Below are positions 1 through 10,222 of a stretch of DNA of 64,000 bases, piece after piece. Below the pieces are notes generated by a model, which saw nothing but the letters and a program-made list of their open reading frames with translations, was not told where the DNA came from and searched no databases. Source of the stretch: Macrolepiota albuminosa (lineage: Eukaryota > Basidiomycota > Agaricomycetes > Agaricales > Agaricaceae); contig JAMWFC010000012.1 of the NCBI GenBank assembly GCA_027475525.1, positions 591,831 to 655,830 of the forward strand. The letters run 5' to 3'. Position 1 is the first letter of the stretch, and the number at the start of each line of letters is the position of its first letter. The translations under genes and the position numbers were made by a program.

Positions 1-2992
1 AAACGCAAAGTGGTGGGAACCATGACCCACGGTGCAAGCTGCATCTTTACTTTGTATTCCCAAGAAGGATGGGACGTTATGAACTGCATTGGACATGCGA
101 CAGCACAATGATAATACAGTCAAGGACATAACACCTCTTTCAGATCAGGAAGTCATATGTGAAGATGTCACCACAGCAAAATATAGGTCAAAAATTGACC
201 TAATGGATGCATACAAACAGGTTTGCATATGCAAAGAGGATATACTGAAGATGCTGTTTTTGTCCTTGATGGGGACATTTGTGAGCAATATCATGCAGAT
301 CGGTGACTGTAATGCACCAGCGACATTTCAGAGGTTAATGACCTCAATCTTCTGAAACGTAATTGGGAAGTTTATGCACGTCTATCTAGATGATATATTC
401 ATCTTTTCTGATTCCATCAAGGAGCATGAGCAGCATCTACAAGTCGTATTTGAACGACTATACAAGGCCAGCCTCTACCTCAAGTGGAAGAAGTGCAAGT
501 TGTACGCACCTAGTATAGACTGTCTTGGTCATGTCATTGACAAGAAGGGTATTCACCTGGACACAGACAAACTCAATTGAATTCAAGAGTGGCATACTCC
601 ACGCACGTATAATGATATCCAGCGCTTTGTTGGATTAGTAAACTATATTGGTACCTTTTTGCCAGATATTATGGCATACACTGGGCCACTGATGGCCATG
701 ACCCAGAATGAGTCCCCTTTTCACTGGAGACCACTGCATTAGTGGTGCTTTGAGATGATTAAGCGCATTTGCGCAAAGATGCCAGTGATCCAGCCAATTG
801 ATCCATGCATTGATGAGCCTATTTGGCTCATATGTGACACATCAAAGACCAGGGTTGGGGCCATGTTTGGCCAAGGTAAAACATGGCAAACTTGCTGACC
901 AGCAGGATTTATGTCCCATAAGTTTACTGCTGCACAGCAGAACTATGCTGTACATGAGTTAGAAACACTCGCTATCCTGGAAGCCCTTCTAAAGTGGGAG
1001 GATAAACTGATGGGGTATAAGATCCATATCATCACAGATCACAAGGCACTTGAGTTTTTCAAGATCCAAGTGCATCTATCACTGCGACAACATCGCTGGA
1101 TCGACTACATGTTGCAATATCAGTTTGACATCACCTATGTAAAAGGTGAATTGAACAAGGTGGCAGACTGCCTGTCTCAATATTTTGAGAGCGATACTCA
1201 AGATGACATCCATGACATGCATGACTAAAATGCATCAACCTGGAGGGCGAAAACTTGCCTCTGTATAGGTTCCATGAAATCAAGGAGCATACAGTCGAGC
1301 TATGTACCATGCGAGTGCAGAAATCACATTGCAGCAAGCGACTGCAAGAACAGCAAGAAGCTTGTGATATTGAGGCTCAGGTGCTGGTAGATCATGAGGT
1401 CCCCCAGCTAGGCGAAGAAACAAGGCAAGAGGTGCCCCCTAGTAGTGCAGAGATGACTCTCTAGCAGGCACTGGATTTGCATGACCGTCACCCCGCACCA
1501 ATTGACCTAGGCAATGTGCAATTTTGCGCATGTATCCAGCAAGGATACCAGAATGACAATCTCTTCTTAGAGATTATAAACAATATCCAAGCGCATCTGC
1601 ACTTCAAGATGGAGCAGCAACTTGTCTATCTTACCAGACCTACTGGGTCCAAAGTCATCTGCATTCTCCAGGAGAGGTCATTGATCACGACTATCCTGGA
1701 CCAGGCCCACAGAATAGTGGGCCACTTTGGAGCTCAGAAAACGTTGGACTATGTGCGACGCTGGTACTGGTGGCCACAAATGGCCAAGGAAACAAGTCAA
1801 TTCTGCTCAATATGTGAGCTATGTCAATAGTCAAAAGTAGTGACATTGAAGCTGCTGGGGAAGCTTCATTTGCTTCTGATCTCAGTCAAACCCTGGGACT
1901 CAATCGGGATGGACTTTATCAGTCTGTTCCCGGAGTTGAAGGGTTTGAACTACCTGTGGGTAGTAATTTGCAGAATGACCAGTATGGTCCATCTCATTCT
2001 GTTGAGGACAACTATGACAGCTTCAGACTTGTCTTGGATCTATTTCAAGGAGATAGTATGCCTTCATGGACTACCAGACTCAATCATAAGCAATCGAGAT
2101 GCTAAGTTTACTTCCAAATGGTGAAAGGAGCTGCACAAGCTGCTCGGAGCGAAGTTGCTCATGTCTACATTGTTTCATCTGCAAACAGATGGAACAGACA
2201 GAACAGGCAAATAGAAATATTGTGCAGATACTGCAAGCATTCATACGTCCTGATCAGAAGGACTGGGTGGATAGATGTCCACTCATGGAGTTTGCGATAA
2301 ACATGAGCATATCTGAAACCACAGAGTACTCACTCTTTGAACTCAATAATGGCTATATGCCATCCATGATTCGTGAACTTTGTATGGACGAAGCTATTTA
2401 TGTTGGAGTTAAACAGTTTGCACATAATGCGCTAATAAACTTAGTGGATGCCCATGATGCGATTATAGAATTGCGTGTATGGCAGACAAAACATGCAAAT
2501 AATCGCAGGCGTGATGACCTGGACATCGGGAAAGGAAACCTGGTGTACCTCTCAACAAAGAACTTGAACTTGCCAAAAGACAGAGCGAGTAAGCTATGTC
2601 CAAAGTGGATTGGACTGTATAGGGTCCTCAAGGCTGAGCAAAGCACGTCTAACTATGTGTTGGAACTACCCCATGCGCTGCAGGCATGCAGGATAGTACC
2701 TAAGTTCCACATATTGCTGCTGCAACTGTACTTGGCCAATAGTGACATGCTATTTTCTAATTGTGCAACCCCAGAGCTGTATGACTTTGGAACTGGTGAT
2801 GACCAGGAATAGTTTGTAGATGACCTCATAGGTCATAGGTAGATGAGGGAAAACTTCAAATTTGAGGTAAGGTGGAGCTTAGGTGATACTACCTGGGAAC
2901 CGCTAGTGAACTGCAAAGATCTTGCAGCAATGGACAGATATCTAGAGCTGCAGAGTGTGAAACACCCTCAACAGCTAGCAAAACACGCATAA
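1..2992 (+). pseudogene. Degenerate Ty3/Gypsy pol (family A): RT, RNase H, integrase, chromodomain-like tail
   Basis: The window opens inside reverse transcriptase and runs through RNase H and integrase to a stop at 2990-2992. It is colinear with the D-element pol (51.9-55.05 kb): the Y-L-D-D catalytic motif is at about 379-390, RNase H near 840-1200, the integrase zinc-finger region near 1700-1830, and the chromodomain-like tail near 2810-2960. Reading frames are broken by TGA, TAG and TAA stops and several frameshifts, so it cannot encode a working protein. Compared with D it is CpG-poor: many Arg CGN codons of D appear here as CAN or TGN, as expected of old methyl-CpG decay. The 5' half (gag, protease) lies outside the window. 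Identification as Gypsy pol is certain; membership in the D superfamily is clear from shared protein motifs. Confidence 0.93.
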
Positions 2993-3650
2993 TGCACGTG
3001 AGGTAGTGAAATGTGGACCAAGTCCACTTTGATACCTGGTGACTGACCAGGTGGCGACTAATTGTGGCTGTTATGCCACTTTGATAACTGGTGAAAGACC
3101 AGGTAGTGGATATTTGTGGTTGTTTACACCACTGGTGGAGCTAGAAGATTTTTTTTCTTTCTTTTCCTCCTAAGTTTCAATACACATAGCTGATGTGTTG
3201 CTTGAAATGGCCTATTGGGGGCCACAGAAAAGTAATCAGAGCCTGCAAGGCTTTAGTGGCAGGAGGAGACTCCCAAATATACAAATGCAAAACTATTCTT
3301 CTGACTACCAGGGGCAGCTGCCATATCCAGCAGCAGGCCAATACCATTCAGCGGGCATGGCCTATCTAGGCTGCAAGGTTACCAGATGCCCCTCCACTTG
3401 CAAGAGATGGAGGTCGACAATGAGGGGTGCTATGAGCGCCCAGAGGATAGCACGTGCTCAGAGCGCTGGTCCAATCCCAACTATCAGTCATTCATTTCCC
3501 CTCACACTACCCTTGGACCATGCAGAGAAATACAACCTCTGTCAAACTCTACATCTCAGTGCTCTAGAGTTGATGCTCACTCAGCAAAGCTGGTCCACCA
3601 CATCTACAGCTAGGTTGATGTCCTTGTTTGCACCTGTCTCAAGGCAATAG
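2993..3650 (+). pseudogene. Region after family-A pol; possible remnant of the accessory ORF
   Basis: In element D the pol stop is followed by about 100 nt and then a long accessory ORF. Here the pol stop is followed by a degenerate tandem repeat of about 52 nt (from 3024 and 3076), a pyrimidine-rich tract, and then open stretches at 3195-3650 and 3386-3613. The position and the Pro/Gln-rich character match the low-complexity N-terminus of the D accessory protein, but I see no residue-level match that proves it. Best guess is a decayed accessory ORF truncated near 3650; it could also be unrelated sequence. Confidence 0.3.
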
Positions 3651-4183
3651 GCTAGCTTGATGAAGAAGCAGAAGATGGCTTGTCTTCTGGCTCACTGATG
3701 ACATGTGTTTCTATTCATCTTCTACTTCTTAGGCTAACTCTCAACAAAAAGCCATCATTGCTCTGTAAACCTGTTCAACACATAACTGGGACATTATTTG
3801 ATCATGATCTGGGCAAAAGTATGTCAGGCCATGGGACACAGGTTTGAGCCATACCTTCATGTGGTTTTTTCATTGCTTTTGCAGACTGTGAGTACAAAGC
3901 CTCTCAGGCCCTGAGTATATCAGCTATAACTATACCCCAATGCAGTACAGTGTATCAAAGAAGATGAAGATGAAGATGATGATGAACAGGATAGGTTAGG
4001 CACATAAGGGCTTGACTTTGGTAGATGTGTCTTTGGCTTTAGCTTTGATGACAGGAATGGGCATGGATGGAGAATGAAATAGTTCAAGAGCATTCATTTG
4101 TCTCTGAAGTAGTAGAACTTGTGTTCTCATCCATTGATCATTTGTTAAGGTGTATTCCCATGCTCATCCCTTGTAAAACAAGG
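3651..4183. other. Non-coding stretch with a possible LINE 3' tail
   Basis: No supportable gene. Near 3890-3990 there is a stretch ending in a GAT/GAA-type microsatellite (about 3960-3985), an arrangement typical of the 3' end of a non-LTR retrotransposon. No LINE coding sequence is attached, so this would be a heavily 5'-truncated copy. The assignment is tentative. Confidence 0.25.
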
Positions 4184-4204
4184 TACAGTCAAACCTCTTA
4201 TAAC
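4184..4204. repeat. Left terminal inverted repeat of the pogo-like element
   Basis: Exact reverse complement of 5011-5031 over 21 nt, with TA at the outer edge. Confidence 0.85.
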
Positions 4205-5010
4205 CCATGGCCTCTCCATGGAAGCCAAAAAGTATGGGTTATTAGGGGGTATGGGTTATAAAAGGTGTCATTATAAAATTATTTCTGAGGCTTATTTTCC
4301 ATTGATATATATATATAAATGGCTAGTTTTTACTATGTAGAATTATCTAGACATTATTGAATGCAAAAAACTCTGGAAGAGTAGAAGGTCAAAGAGACTG
4401 AACTTCTTGGAGCCATCTTTGGCATCCAAAGTTCAAAAGAATTGCTTCTAACTTCTGGGCATATAGCTGGTCAATGTCAGAGACATAACTGAGGAGAGTT
4501 AAAGCTGCACTGAATACTTTTTGTCATGATGGCTTCTCATTAATAGCTTTGATATCATCACTATTCATCTCTCCATTTTGTTCAGCCTTGCAACATTTGA
4601 CAACTGCCTCATAGATATTTTTTTTGGTTTAATCTTTTCCTTCCTTGAAAGCCATGAAAGCATCTCTTGTTTACAAGTTTTTATCTGTGATTTGAGTTGA
4701 GAGATGCCTGCTTTGAGAATTTCAAAAGGGCTTTGAGGCATTCTAGGACTGGAGATAGAGAATATGGGTTCATAAAATTAAATTTCTATAATTTTCCACA
4801 TGATTTTCAAAAATATCTGAACCTTACATGCAATATATTATGTATTTACCCGTCAGATATATATCTATATTAGAAAAAGTATGGATTATGACCCCTCCAA
4901 AGACCCATGAGTTATGGATATGGGAGGTTTGCCAAAATTCCCTGCAAACCAAGTTGGTGGATGGCCCAAACCCATGGGATTTAAGGGGTTATAGGTTATG
5001 AGATACATGA

Positions 5011-5031
5011 GTTATAAGAGGTTTGACTGTA
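5011..5031. repeat. Right terminal inverted repeat of the pogo-like element
   Basis: Exact reverse complement of 4184-4204 over 21 nt, ending in TA at 5030-5031. Confidence 0.85.
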
Positions 5032-5172
5032 TGTGCATTGTTTGTTTTTGTTTTTAACATGGAAAAAGAAAAACAAGATTTGCTTATTTGGCTACATATA
5101 TGTGTGGCCTGGGTCAATTGATCAATTCCCATCATCATGGCCAATATCAATTGATGTGCCAAATCTAGTCAC

Positions 5173-5886
5173 GAGTGGACGAATAACAAGTTAAGGACAT
5201 ACAATATCCGCATTGTGAATGAGTTGTCCGAGATGTTCTTTGGCCGAGAAATACCAAACATGGACAAGTTAGATGTCAATTCAGATTTATTTATCCTGTT
5301 TGACTTAAAGCCATCAGCAGGCCTGTTAGTGATCCCATGGTAGAAGAATTTTTACAGCATTTAGTCTTGGCTGAAAGGTTTCTCCATATGTTCCTCTTTC
5401 TTTTAAGCAATGTTTATCTATTTTTTTATGTAGATGAGGCTTACATTAAGCAATATGCCCTGGCTCTTTTATGAGCTCTCCACTTTACCAAACAGAGTAT
5501 TGTCTTGATGGCACATTTTTTGCTCACGTTTTTCAATCGTGGCTCCAGCTATCAGGCACAGGCTGATGTATGCCTACAATCTTCTGACAGTGCAATATAT
5601 TTCCTTGTTCATCACGACAAACCCACCAACCCTACTAATCCATTTCCTGAAGGTCAGCTTCTTGCTAATGCTATTGCTGCCATTGTATACAATAACAGGA
5701 TTCGAGGTGAAATTAAGCACCTACCCACCAAGGTTATAATCATTCCTGTGATTGCAATGGTTGGAACGTGCATGGCTTTATACAAGGTTGCCATGAGACA
5801 GAATCTTGTTTCTGCGATTTGGGCAGGAATCTATCTGGTGCAGGAGACTGTCATGAAGAAGTGTGTGCCTGTTAAAGGTATGAAGC
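5173..5886 (+). pseudogene. Remnant of an Agaricomycete lineage-specific host gene
   Basis: Two open blocks read as one gene. The first (5173-5340) has a W-T-x5-R-T-Y-N-I-R start and ends at TAG after I-P-W. The second (about 5505-5886) has the pattern Q-A-D-V-C-L, then G-Q-L-L-A-N-A-I-A-A, then I-A-M-V-G-T and a Q-E-T-V end. This order matches a large family of hypothetical proteins I remember from Agaricomycete genomes (W-T-D/S..., ..K-T-D-V-C-L.., ..Q-L-I/V-A-E-A-I-A-A-F.., ..I-T-M-V-G-T.., ..Q-E-T-V..); its function is unknown. A plausible intron ends at a TAG near 5435. An in-frame TGA just upstream of 5173 and the loss of residues between blocks indicate a pseudogene. The 3' end is cut by the LTR that starts at 5887. 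Confidence 0.6.
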
Positions 5887-6136
5887 TGTAACCGTTGGTT
5901 ACAAGCTAGAATGATCTTGTGTGTATCACACAGTGCTGAATCAGACTGCAGTATTGGATTGACTAGAACTAGAGTGAATAAGCTAGAATTATCTTGTGTG
6001 TATCACACAGTGCTGAATCAGACTGCAGTATTGGATTGACTAGAACTAGAGTGAATACAAGATGTTATCTTACATAATACTCTACTGAAGGCATATAGCA
6101 TTGTTGTCGCTAGTACATATGTGATGCTCCATTACA
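5887..6136 (-). repeat. 3' LTR of element A1
   Basis: On the minus strand it begins TGTAATGG at 6136, directly after a purine-rich tract ending in GGGGGGTA (6137-6146), and ends GGTTACA at 5887, giving TG...CA ends. The terminal GTAAC-n-GTTACA block and the internal CTGATTCAG-type block resemble the D LTRs (47472-47705). About 77 bp are duplicated inside it, so the true LTR is about 173 bp. It abuts the broken host gene on its left. Confidence 0.75.
5903..6056. repeat. 77-bp direct duplication 1 (5903-5979 / 5980-6056)
   Basis: Period exactly 77, one mismatch (at unit position 11). Lies in the A1 LTR. One of eleven same-length duplications; probable assembly artefact. Confidence 0.9.
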
Positions 6137-6449
6137 TACCCCCCAATGAGACCAAACACTCAGTCTTAGGAAAGGAGTAGAGGTAGGAACAAAATATGCA
6201 CAGTAGTGCAAGCATCAGTCAAAGATGCATATCGCGTTGCTGGGGGAGGTTAGTACCATGAGTGAGGTAATAGTGTCTTCAATAACACTGGATCTCAGAA
6301 TATCTGAGCACACTAGTGCACATATAATGCAAGCAGCAAGAAACAATGTAAAATTGATAGTAAATAAAAATATACACGCTACACTGGAGTGCGTGTCAGC
6401 CTGGAAATGTTGAGTGTATCTCAGAGTTACCTAACAAAAATAAGTGGGT
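6137..6449 (-). other. A1 3' untranslated region with polypurine tract
   Basis: Sequence between the accessory-ORF stop (about 6450) and the 3' LTR. Read on the minus strand it ends CATTGGGGGG(TA) next to the LTR, matching the polypurine tract ATTGGGGGG that precedes the D 3' LTR at 58507-58514. No ORF is supportable. Confidence 0.6.
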
Positions 6450-8209
6450 CTATGACCTGTCCGATGGGGACCCCGTGACCATGCTCATCTCCATCACCAT
6501 TGACTCCTCCTCCGGTGTGACATTAATCATGGGAGGGGGAGGCACTAATTCCATCCTCGGTGGGGTTGTTGACCCCTTGACTGCAGGCAAATCTACCACC
6601 ATAGACTTAGTTAGCACGACATTAATCACTGGAGAAATGATAGGTAGCATACCATGTGCCGATGTTTGGTTTAAGAGAGTGACCCAATTTGGGTCCATGC
6701 CAATGAGATAATAGAGGCCATTGGCCTCAGGGTTGGTTGGGAGATTACTCTCCTCGTGGTGTTTGAACATAAGATGATAATAGTCGTCTTCAGTCATCTC
6801 CCGCCCGCTATCTATCTTATTATGGGATTGTGAGAGGCATGCCATAAGTAGAGAGGCGCTCCATGCGCTCATCATCAATCTGTTTAAAGATGTCCATAAA
6901 CATTGTTGGGGAGTGGAACTGCTGTTCCAGGAAGACCATGCCATAAGTATAGGTGTGGTCTACCCAGTCCAGCAGAATCCAGTTGTGTAAGAGGACACAT
7001 AACACGTCATCATTGGAGAAGTTCCATGCCTGCTCATTAGGCACGTAAACTTGATGGATCTCGAGCTTTGGCCCACGTTGGGGCTCAAACGGTTGCTCAG
7101 GAAACATGACATCATACAAGGCAATTGCCTCATGGTACAGTCCCAGACAGGCCATTACAAGGGTCATGCGCTGAACAATCATGGGTTTGGCTGCGCTATT
7201 AGCACAGAGAGCTTGATACAATGCAAACCTGAAGAGGGTTTGCCAGTACATACAGTAAGCATGGTCTACTGCAATGCCCTGATAAGTGTTCTCCAGTCTG
7301 GGACGACCAAAGATCAGCATGTACTGTGCTAGCTGATCCAAGTCAAATGGCATGGCTGGGTCTTGAGCACACATTACGTGCAGCATCATGGAACCATCTT
7401 TTTTTGTGTGCAGAAAGCACTCCAGAATGTGTCGTTGCTCCACAAGAGCGAGGTTGTCAGAACCCTGCATTGGGTTGACGAGGTCTTGATATTGAGGCTC
7501 CTTCATCAGGAGCTGCATGGTTTGCTGTGCAAACATCTGAAGCTCCGTGATCAACATATATGTGACAATTCTGTCATAATGCAGGATGTGAACATTCATA
7601 TAATATTTATAGAGCTGATTAAGCTCTAAAGAAGTGCGGAGAAGACTGTTTGGGATGTGCTTGTACACAATGGTGCCTGGAATGTGGGCACGCTGTCCAG
7701 AGGCATACTCATATGACGCCGCTCTGTTGGCATCAGCTCTCATCAGCACCGTATTTGTGGCATACAAATAGTATGTGCAGTGGCTGAGTGCTCCTCTAAA
7801 GCACGAATTCATTTGCTTGATATCGAGCGGCCCCCACATTTTCACCTCCAAGCCATCAGGGATTCTTCCTGAGAAATCATCCTTGGCCCTATATTTCAGG
7901 GCCTGCAACTCTTTGGTGCAGTTCGCCTTCTTCTTTGTGATGTGCTTATTGCGCAATACTTGTTGAAATCAGTCCGCTGCTGATTTTCCCTCCTCTCTGT
8001 CCTCCTCCTGCTCTGAGCTTGACTCTCCATAGTCGCTCTTGTCGGACAAGGATGCAACTGGCACTTTGCCTTTTCCAGGCATAGTTTTCCCTCTCGAGGT
8101 CACCACCAGACCATCATATTGTTCTGCTGTGCAGGGGTCTGGGGTCAAGATGACCATGGGGTAATATTCTGGCAGGGCTGGTACAAACACCAGCAGCATA
8201 AACAGCATT
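6450..8209 (-). pseudogene. C-terminal part of the A1 accessory ORF (post-pol ORF)
   Basis: The long open block 6820-7956 (about 378 codons) aligns with the C-terminal domain of the D accessory protein: both share L-x-x-Y-x-L-(I/L)-x-G-R-P, then D-V-L-x-V-L-L-H-N, then W-(V/A)-D-H-(T/A)-Y-T-Y-G, then D-(D/N)-E-R-(M/L)-(E/Q)-R-L. Upstream, 7972-8209 continues in the same frame after a TGA at 7969-7971 and contains an acidic Ser/Glu-rich patch. Downstream, homology continues in a different frame at 6450-6944 after stops near 6818. The conserved core therefore survives while the ends are broken. The open frame is cut at 8209 by insertion of element B and continues at 17233. Function unknown; it is neither gag, protease, RT nor integrase. 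Confidence 0.75.
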
Positions 8210-8951
8210 TGTCACGACCCCTCTCCTCCGGGCCCACCCCGGGACACCCCCGGGACACCATCCAGGACCCTCTCTCCGACTCCACAGGACACGCCCCGCC
8301 ATCACGACCGCCGACACCGCCATCACGCGCATCAAGGACCGCCATCAGCCACCTCTGGCCCCGATCAACGATCAGATCACGCGACTTGTTCCCAGCCATC
8401 ACGCATCACGCATCACGGCTCCACCTGTGCCAATTGATCGCGCGCCCCACACACGCGATCCCGGTATGCAGCCCCTGCCGCTACTCAATGACCCCCGGGA
8501 CCCATCCCAGACATCCCGGAACTCCGAGACCCGGTCCCGTAGTACTTATAGCATAGTTCCCTGTTGTATTCGCTAGTCTTGATATTACATTGCTTTACTT
8601 GGATTGTTGCGTGCCCTCTGCTTGACTGGTACGCATTGACTGGCACACTTTTGACTGGCACACTTGAATACTCGCGTGCTCTAAGATTGGTACGCACTTC
8701 GCGACTTAAATTTGCTAACTTGGTCTCGTCTTAGAACCTCCGGTTCACGACTCGACCCCCACCCGAACTCCCCAGCTACTTACCACCCAAAACCCCCGGA
8801 CCAAATCCCCTTCCCTGGGATTCCCCTGTCCACGTCTTGAACCCCGGAGTCCTAGCCCCGGAGTTCCAGACACCCAAGTATCCGTAGGTCAAGTCTGCAT
8901 TGTAAGGGCGATCGCTTTCCCGGAAGGCCCCCAACTCAGCGGAACCTGACA
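8210..8951 (+). repeat. 5' LTR of element B
   Basis: Begins TGTCACGACC and ends CCTGACA. A TATA-like stretch (CTTATAGCA, about 8545-8553) lies about 28 bp upstream of 8575, the predicted transcript start from the self-priming match. Near-identical to 16491-17232. Confidence 0.92.
8575..8587 (+). promoter_or_regulatory. Predicted RNA 5' end / self-primer sequence of element B
   Basis: These 13 nt (AGTCTTGATATTA) are the exact reverse complement of 8952-8964. In Tf1-type self-priming the first nucleotides of the mRNA fold back on the primer-binding site just 3' of the LTR. The TATA-like sequence 22-30 bp upstream fits a transcript starting here. Confidence 0.7.
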
Positions 8952-8964
8952 TAATATCAAGACT
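8952..8964 (+). promoter_or_regulatory. Self-priming primer-binding site of element B
   Basis: TAATATCAAGACT begins at the first base after the 5' LTR and pairs perfectly with 8575-8587. There is no TGG start as expected for a tRNA 3'-end primer. Position +1 and the full 13-bp match are the signature of Tf1/sushi-lineage self-priming. Confidence 0.72.
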
Positions 8965-9254
8965 CCCTTCTTACACCGTTCTTGATGGCTACGTATACTC
9001 ATACTTACTACCCCACGGGCTACCAGACCGACCCCTACGGACGTCCGGTCCCCGATCACTACTCTGCGCAAACCCCCCGCCCCGTCTACCCACTCCTCCC
9101 GTATGAACCTCAGTATCTCCATCGCCACTGGGCCCCCGACCCATCCCTCTATGATCTGGGGCCCTCCGCCAGCTGGGCCCCTCCGCCCAACTTAGCCATG
9201 GCACGACCCGTGGAGGTCCCCTCGTACCGGAGCATCCCCGGGGGTCTACCGGAG

Positions 9255-9408
9255 ACACCACCAGTCCCCAGTGGACCTCGCCCGGTACCTCCCAGCGAGG
9301 GCCCCTTCGCACCCACCCCCTACTACGGTTAACACCACCAGTCCCCAGTGGACCTCGCCCGGTACCTCCCAGCGAGGGCCCCTTCGCACCCACCCCCTAC
9401 TACGGTTA
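9255..9408. repeat. 77-bp direct duplication 2 (9255-9331 / 9332-9408)
   Basis: Identical copies, period 77, inside gag of B; shifts the gag frame. Confidence 0.95.
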
Positions 9409-9694
9409 TCAGCGCCCTGCCCCCCAACCCCGGGTACCCCTCAATTACGACTACCCCCCTTGACACTACCCAACCACCGCTCTACCCGCTCGGACTCCCC
9501 CCTCACCAATGGGACGACGACGCCTCGAGAACTACAAACAGCAACGCGACGAAGTGCTCCGCTCGCTTAGGATCTCGCCGGAGGACTTCGCGCAATGGGC
9601 AAGGGCGCTACTCACGGAATTTGGACACAACGACTTCACAGGCACACCGGAGGACTGGGCCCATTGCTTGGTCAAATTCGGGGAACGCCTCACG

Positions 9695-9848
9695 AGAGGG
9701 GAACTCCCGGAGCAGACTATGGTAAAGTACAGGCGCAACACAATCCTCCGCAAAGAATTACAGCAACTGCTAGAGGGGAACTCCCGGAGCAGACTATGGT
9801 AAAGTACAGGCGCAACACAATCCTCCGCAAAGAATTACAGCAACTGCT
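9695..9848. repeat. 77-bp direct duplication 3 (9695-9771 / 9772-9848)
   Basis: Identical copies, period 77, inside gag of B; shifts the gag frame. Confidence 0.95.
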
Positions 9849-10068
9849 CGATGAAGTCCACGCGTCCCCATCCCCCCGACCCCTCAACGACCCTGCGGAC
9901 TCAGGTCGCTCGATTCACATTTGACGGGAACCCCCGGAGCCGGCCCTGGCAGCCCCGACAGCCCCCGCGGACTCTACTCCGGAACAACGACAATGGAAAG
10001 AGCGACAAAATGCCTCGGCCATATTGCGGTCCCTCAACCCGACTGGAGGCCTCTTCGATCAACCCGCT

Positions 10069-10222
10069 GCCCGCACGGTAGGCTTGTCAACTCGCCGCAG
10101 GGCTAACTCCGTCCCTAGTACCTTCAAGACCTGGGGACAGCCCCAGCCCGCACGGTAGGCTTGTCAACTCGCCGCAGGGCTAACTCCGTCCCTAGTACCT
10201 TCAAGACCTGGGGACAGCCCCA
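10069..10222. repeat. 77-bp direct duplication 4 (10069-10145 / 10146-10222)
   Basis: Identical copies, period 77, inside gag of B; shifts the gag frame. Confidence 0.95.

Larger units (their letters stand above)
4184..5031. mobile_element. Short DNA transposon (pogo/Tigger-like) with 21-bp TIRs
   Basis: Positions 4184-4204 and 5011-5031 are perfect 21-bp inverted repeats beginning T-A-C-A-G-T-C-A-A-A-C. The outer TA is consistent with the TA target preference of Tc1/mariner-pogo superfamily elements, and a CAGTCAAACCTCTTATAAC-type end is characteristic of pogo/Tigger-like elements. Subterminal sequence on both sides repeats a degenerate AACCCAT/ATAACC motif. The 848-bp body has no long ORF, but minus-strand sequence near 4380-4690 reads in short open blocks that could be the decayed C-terminus of a transposase. 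It is therefore a non-autonomous deletion derivative or MITE. Confidence 0.75.
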
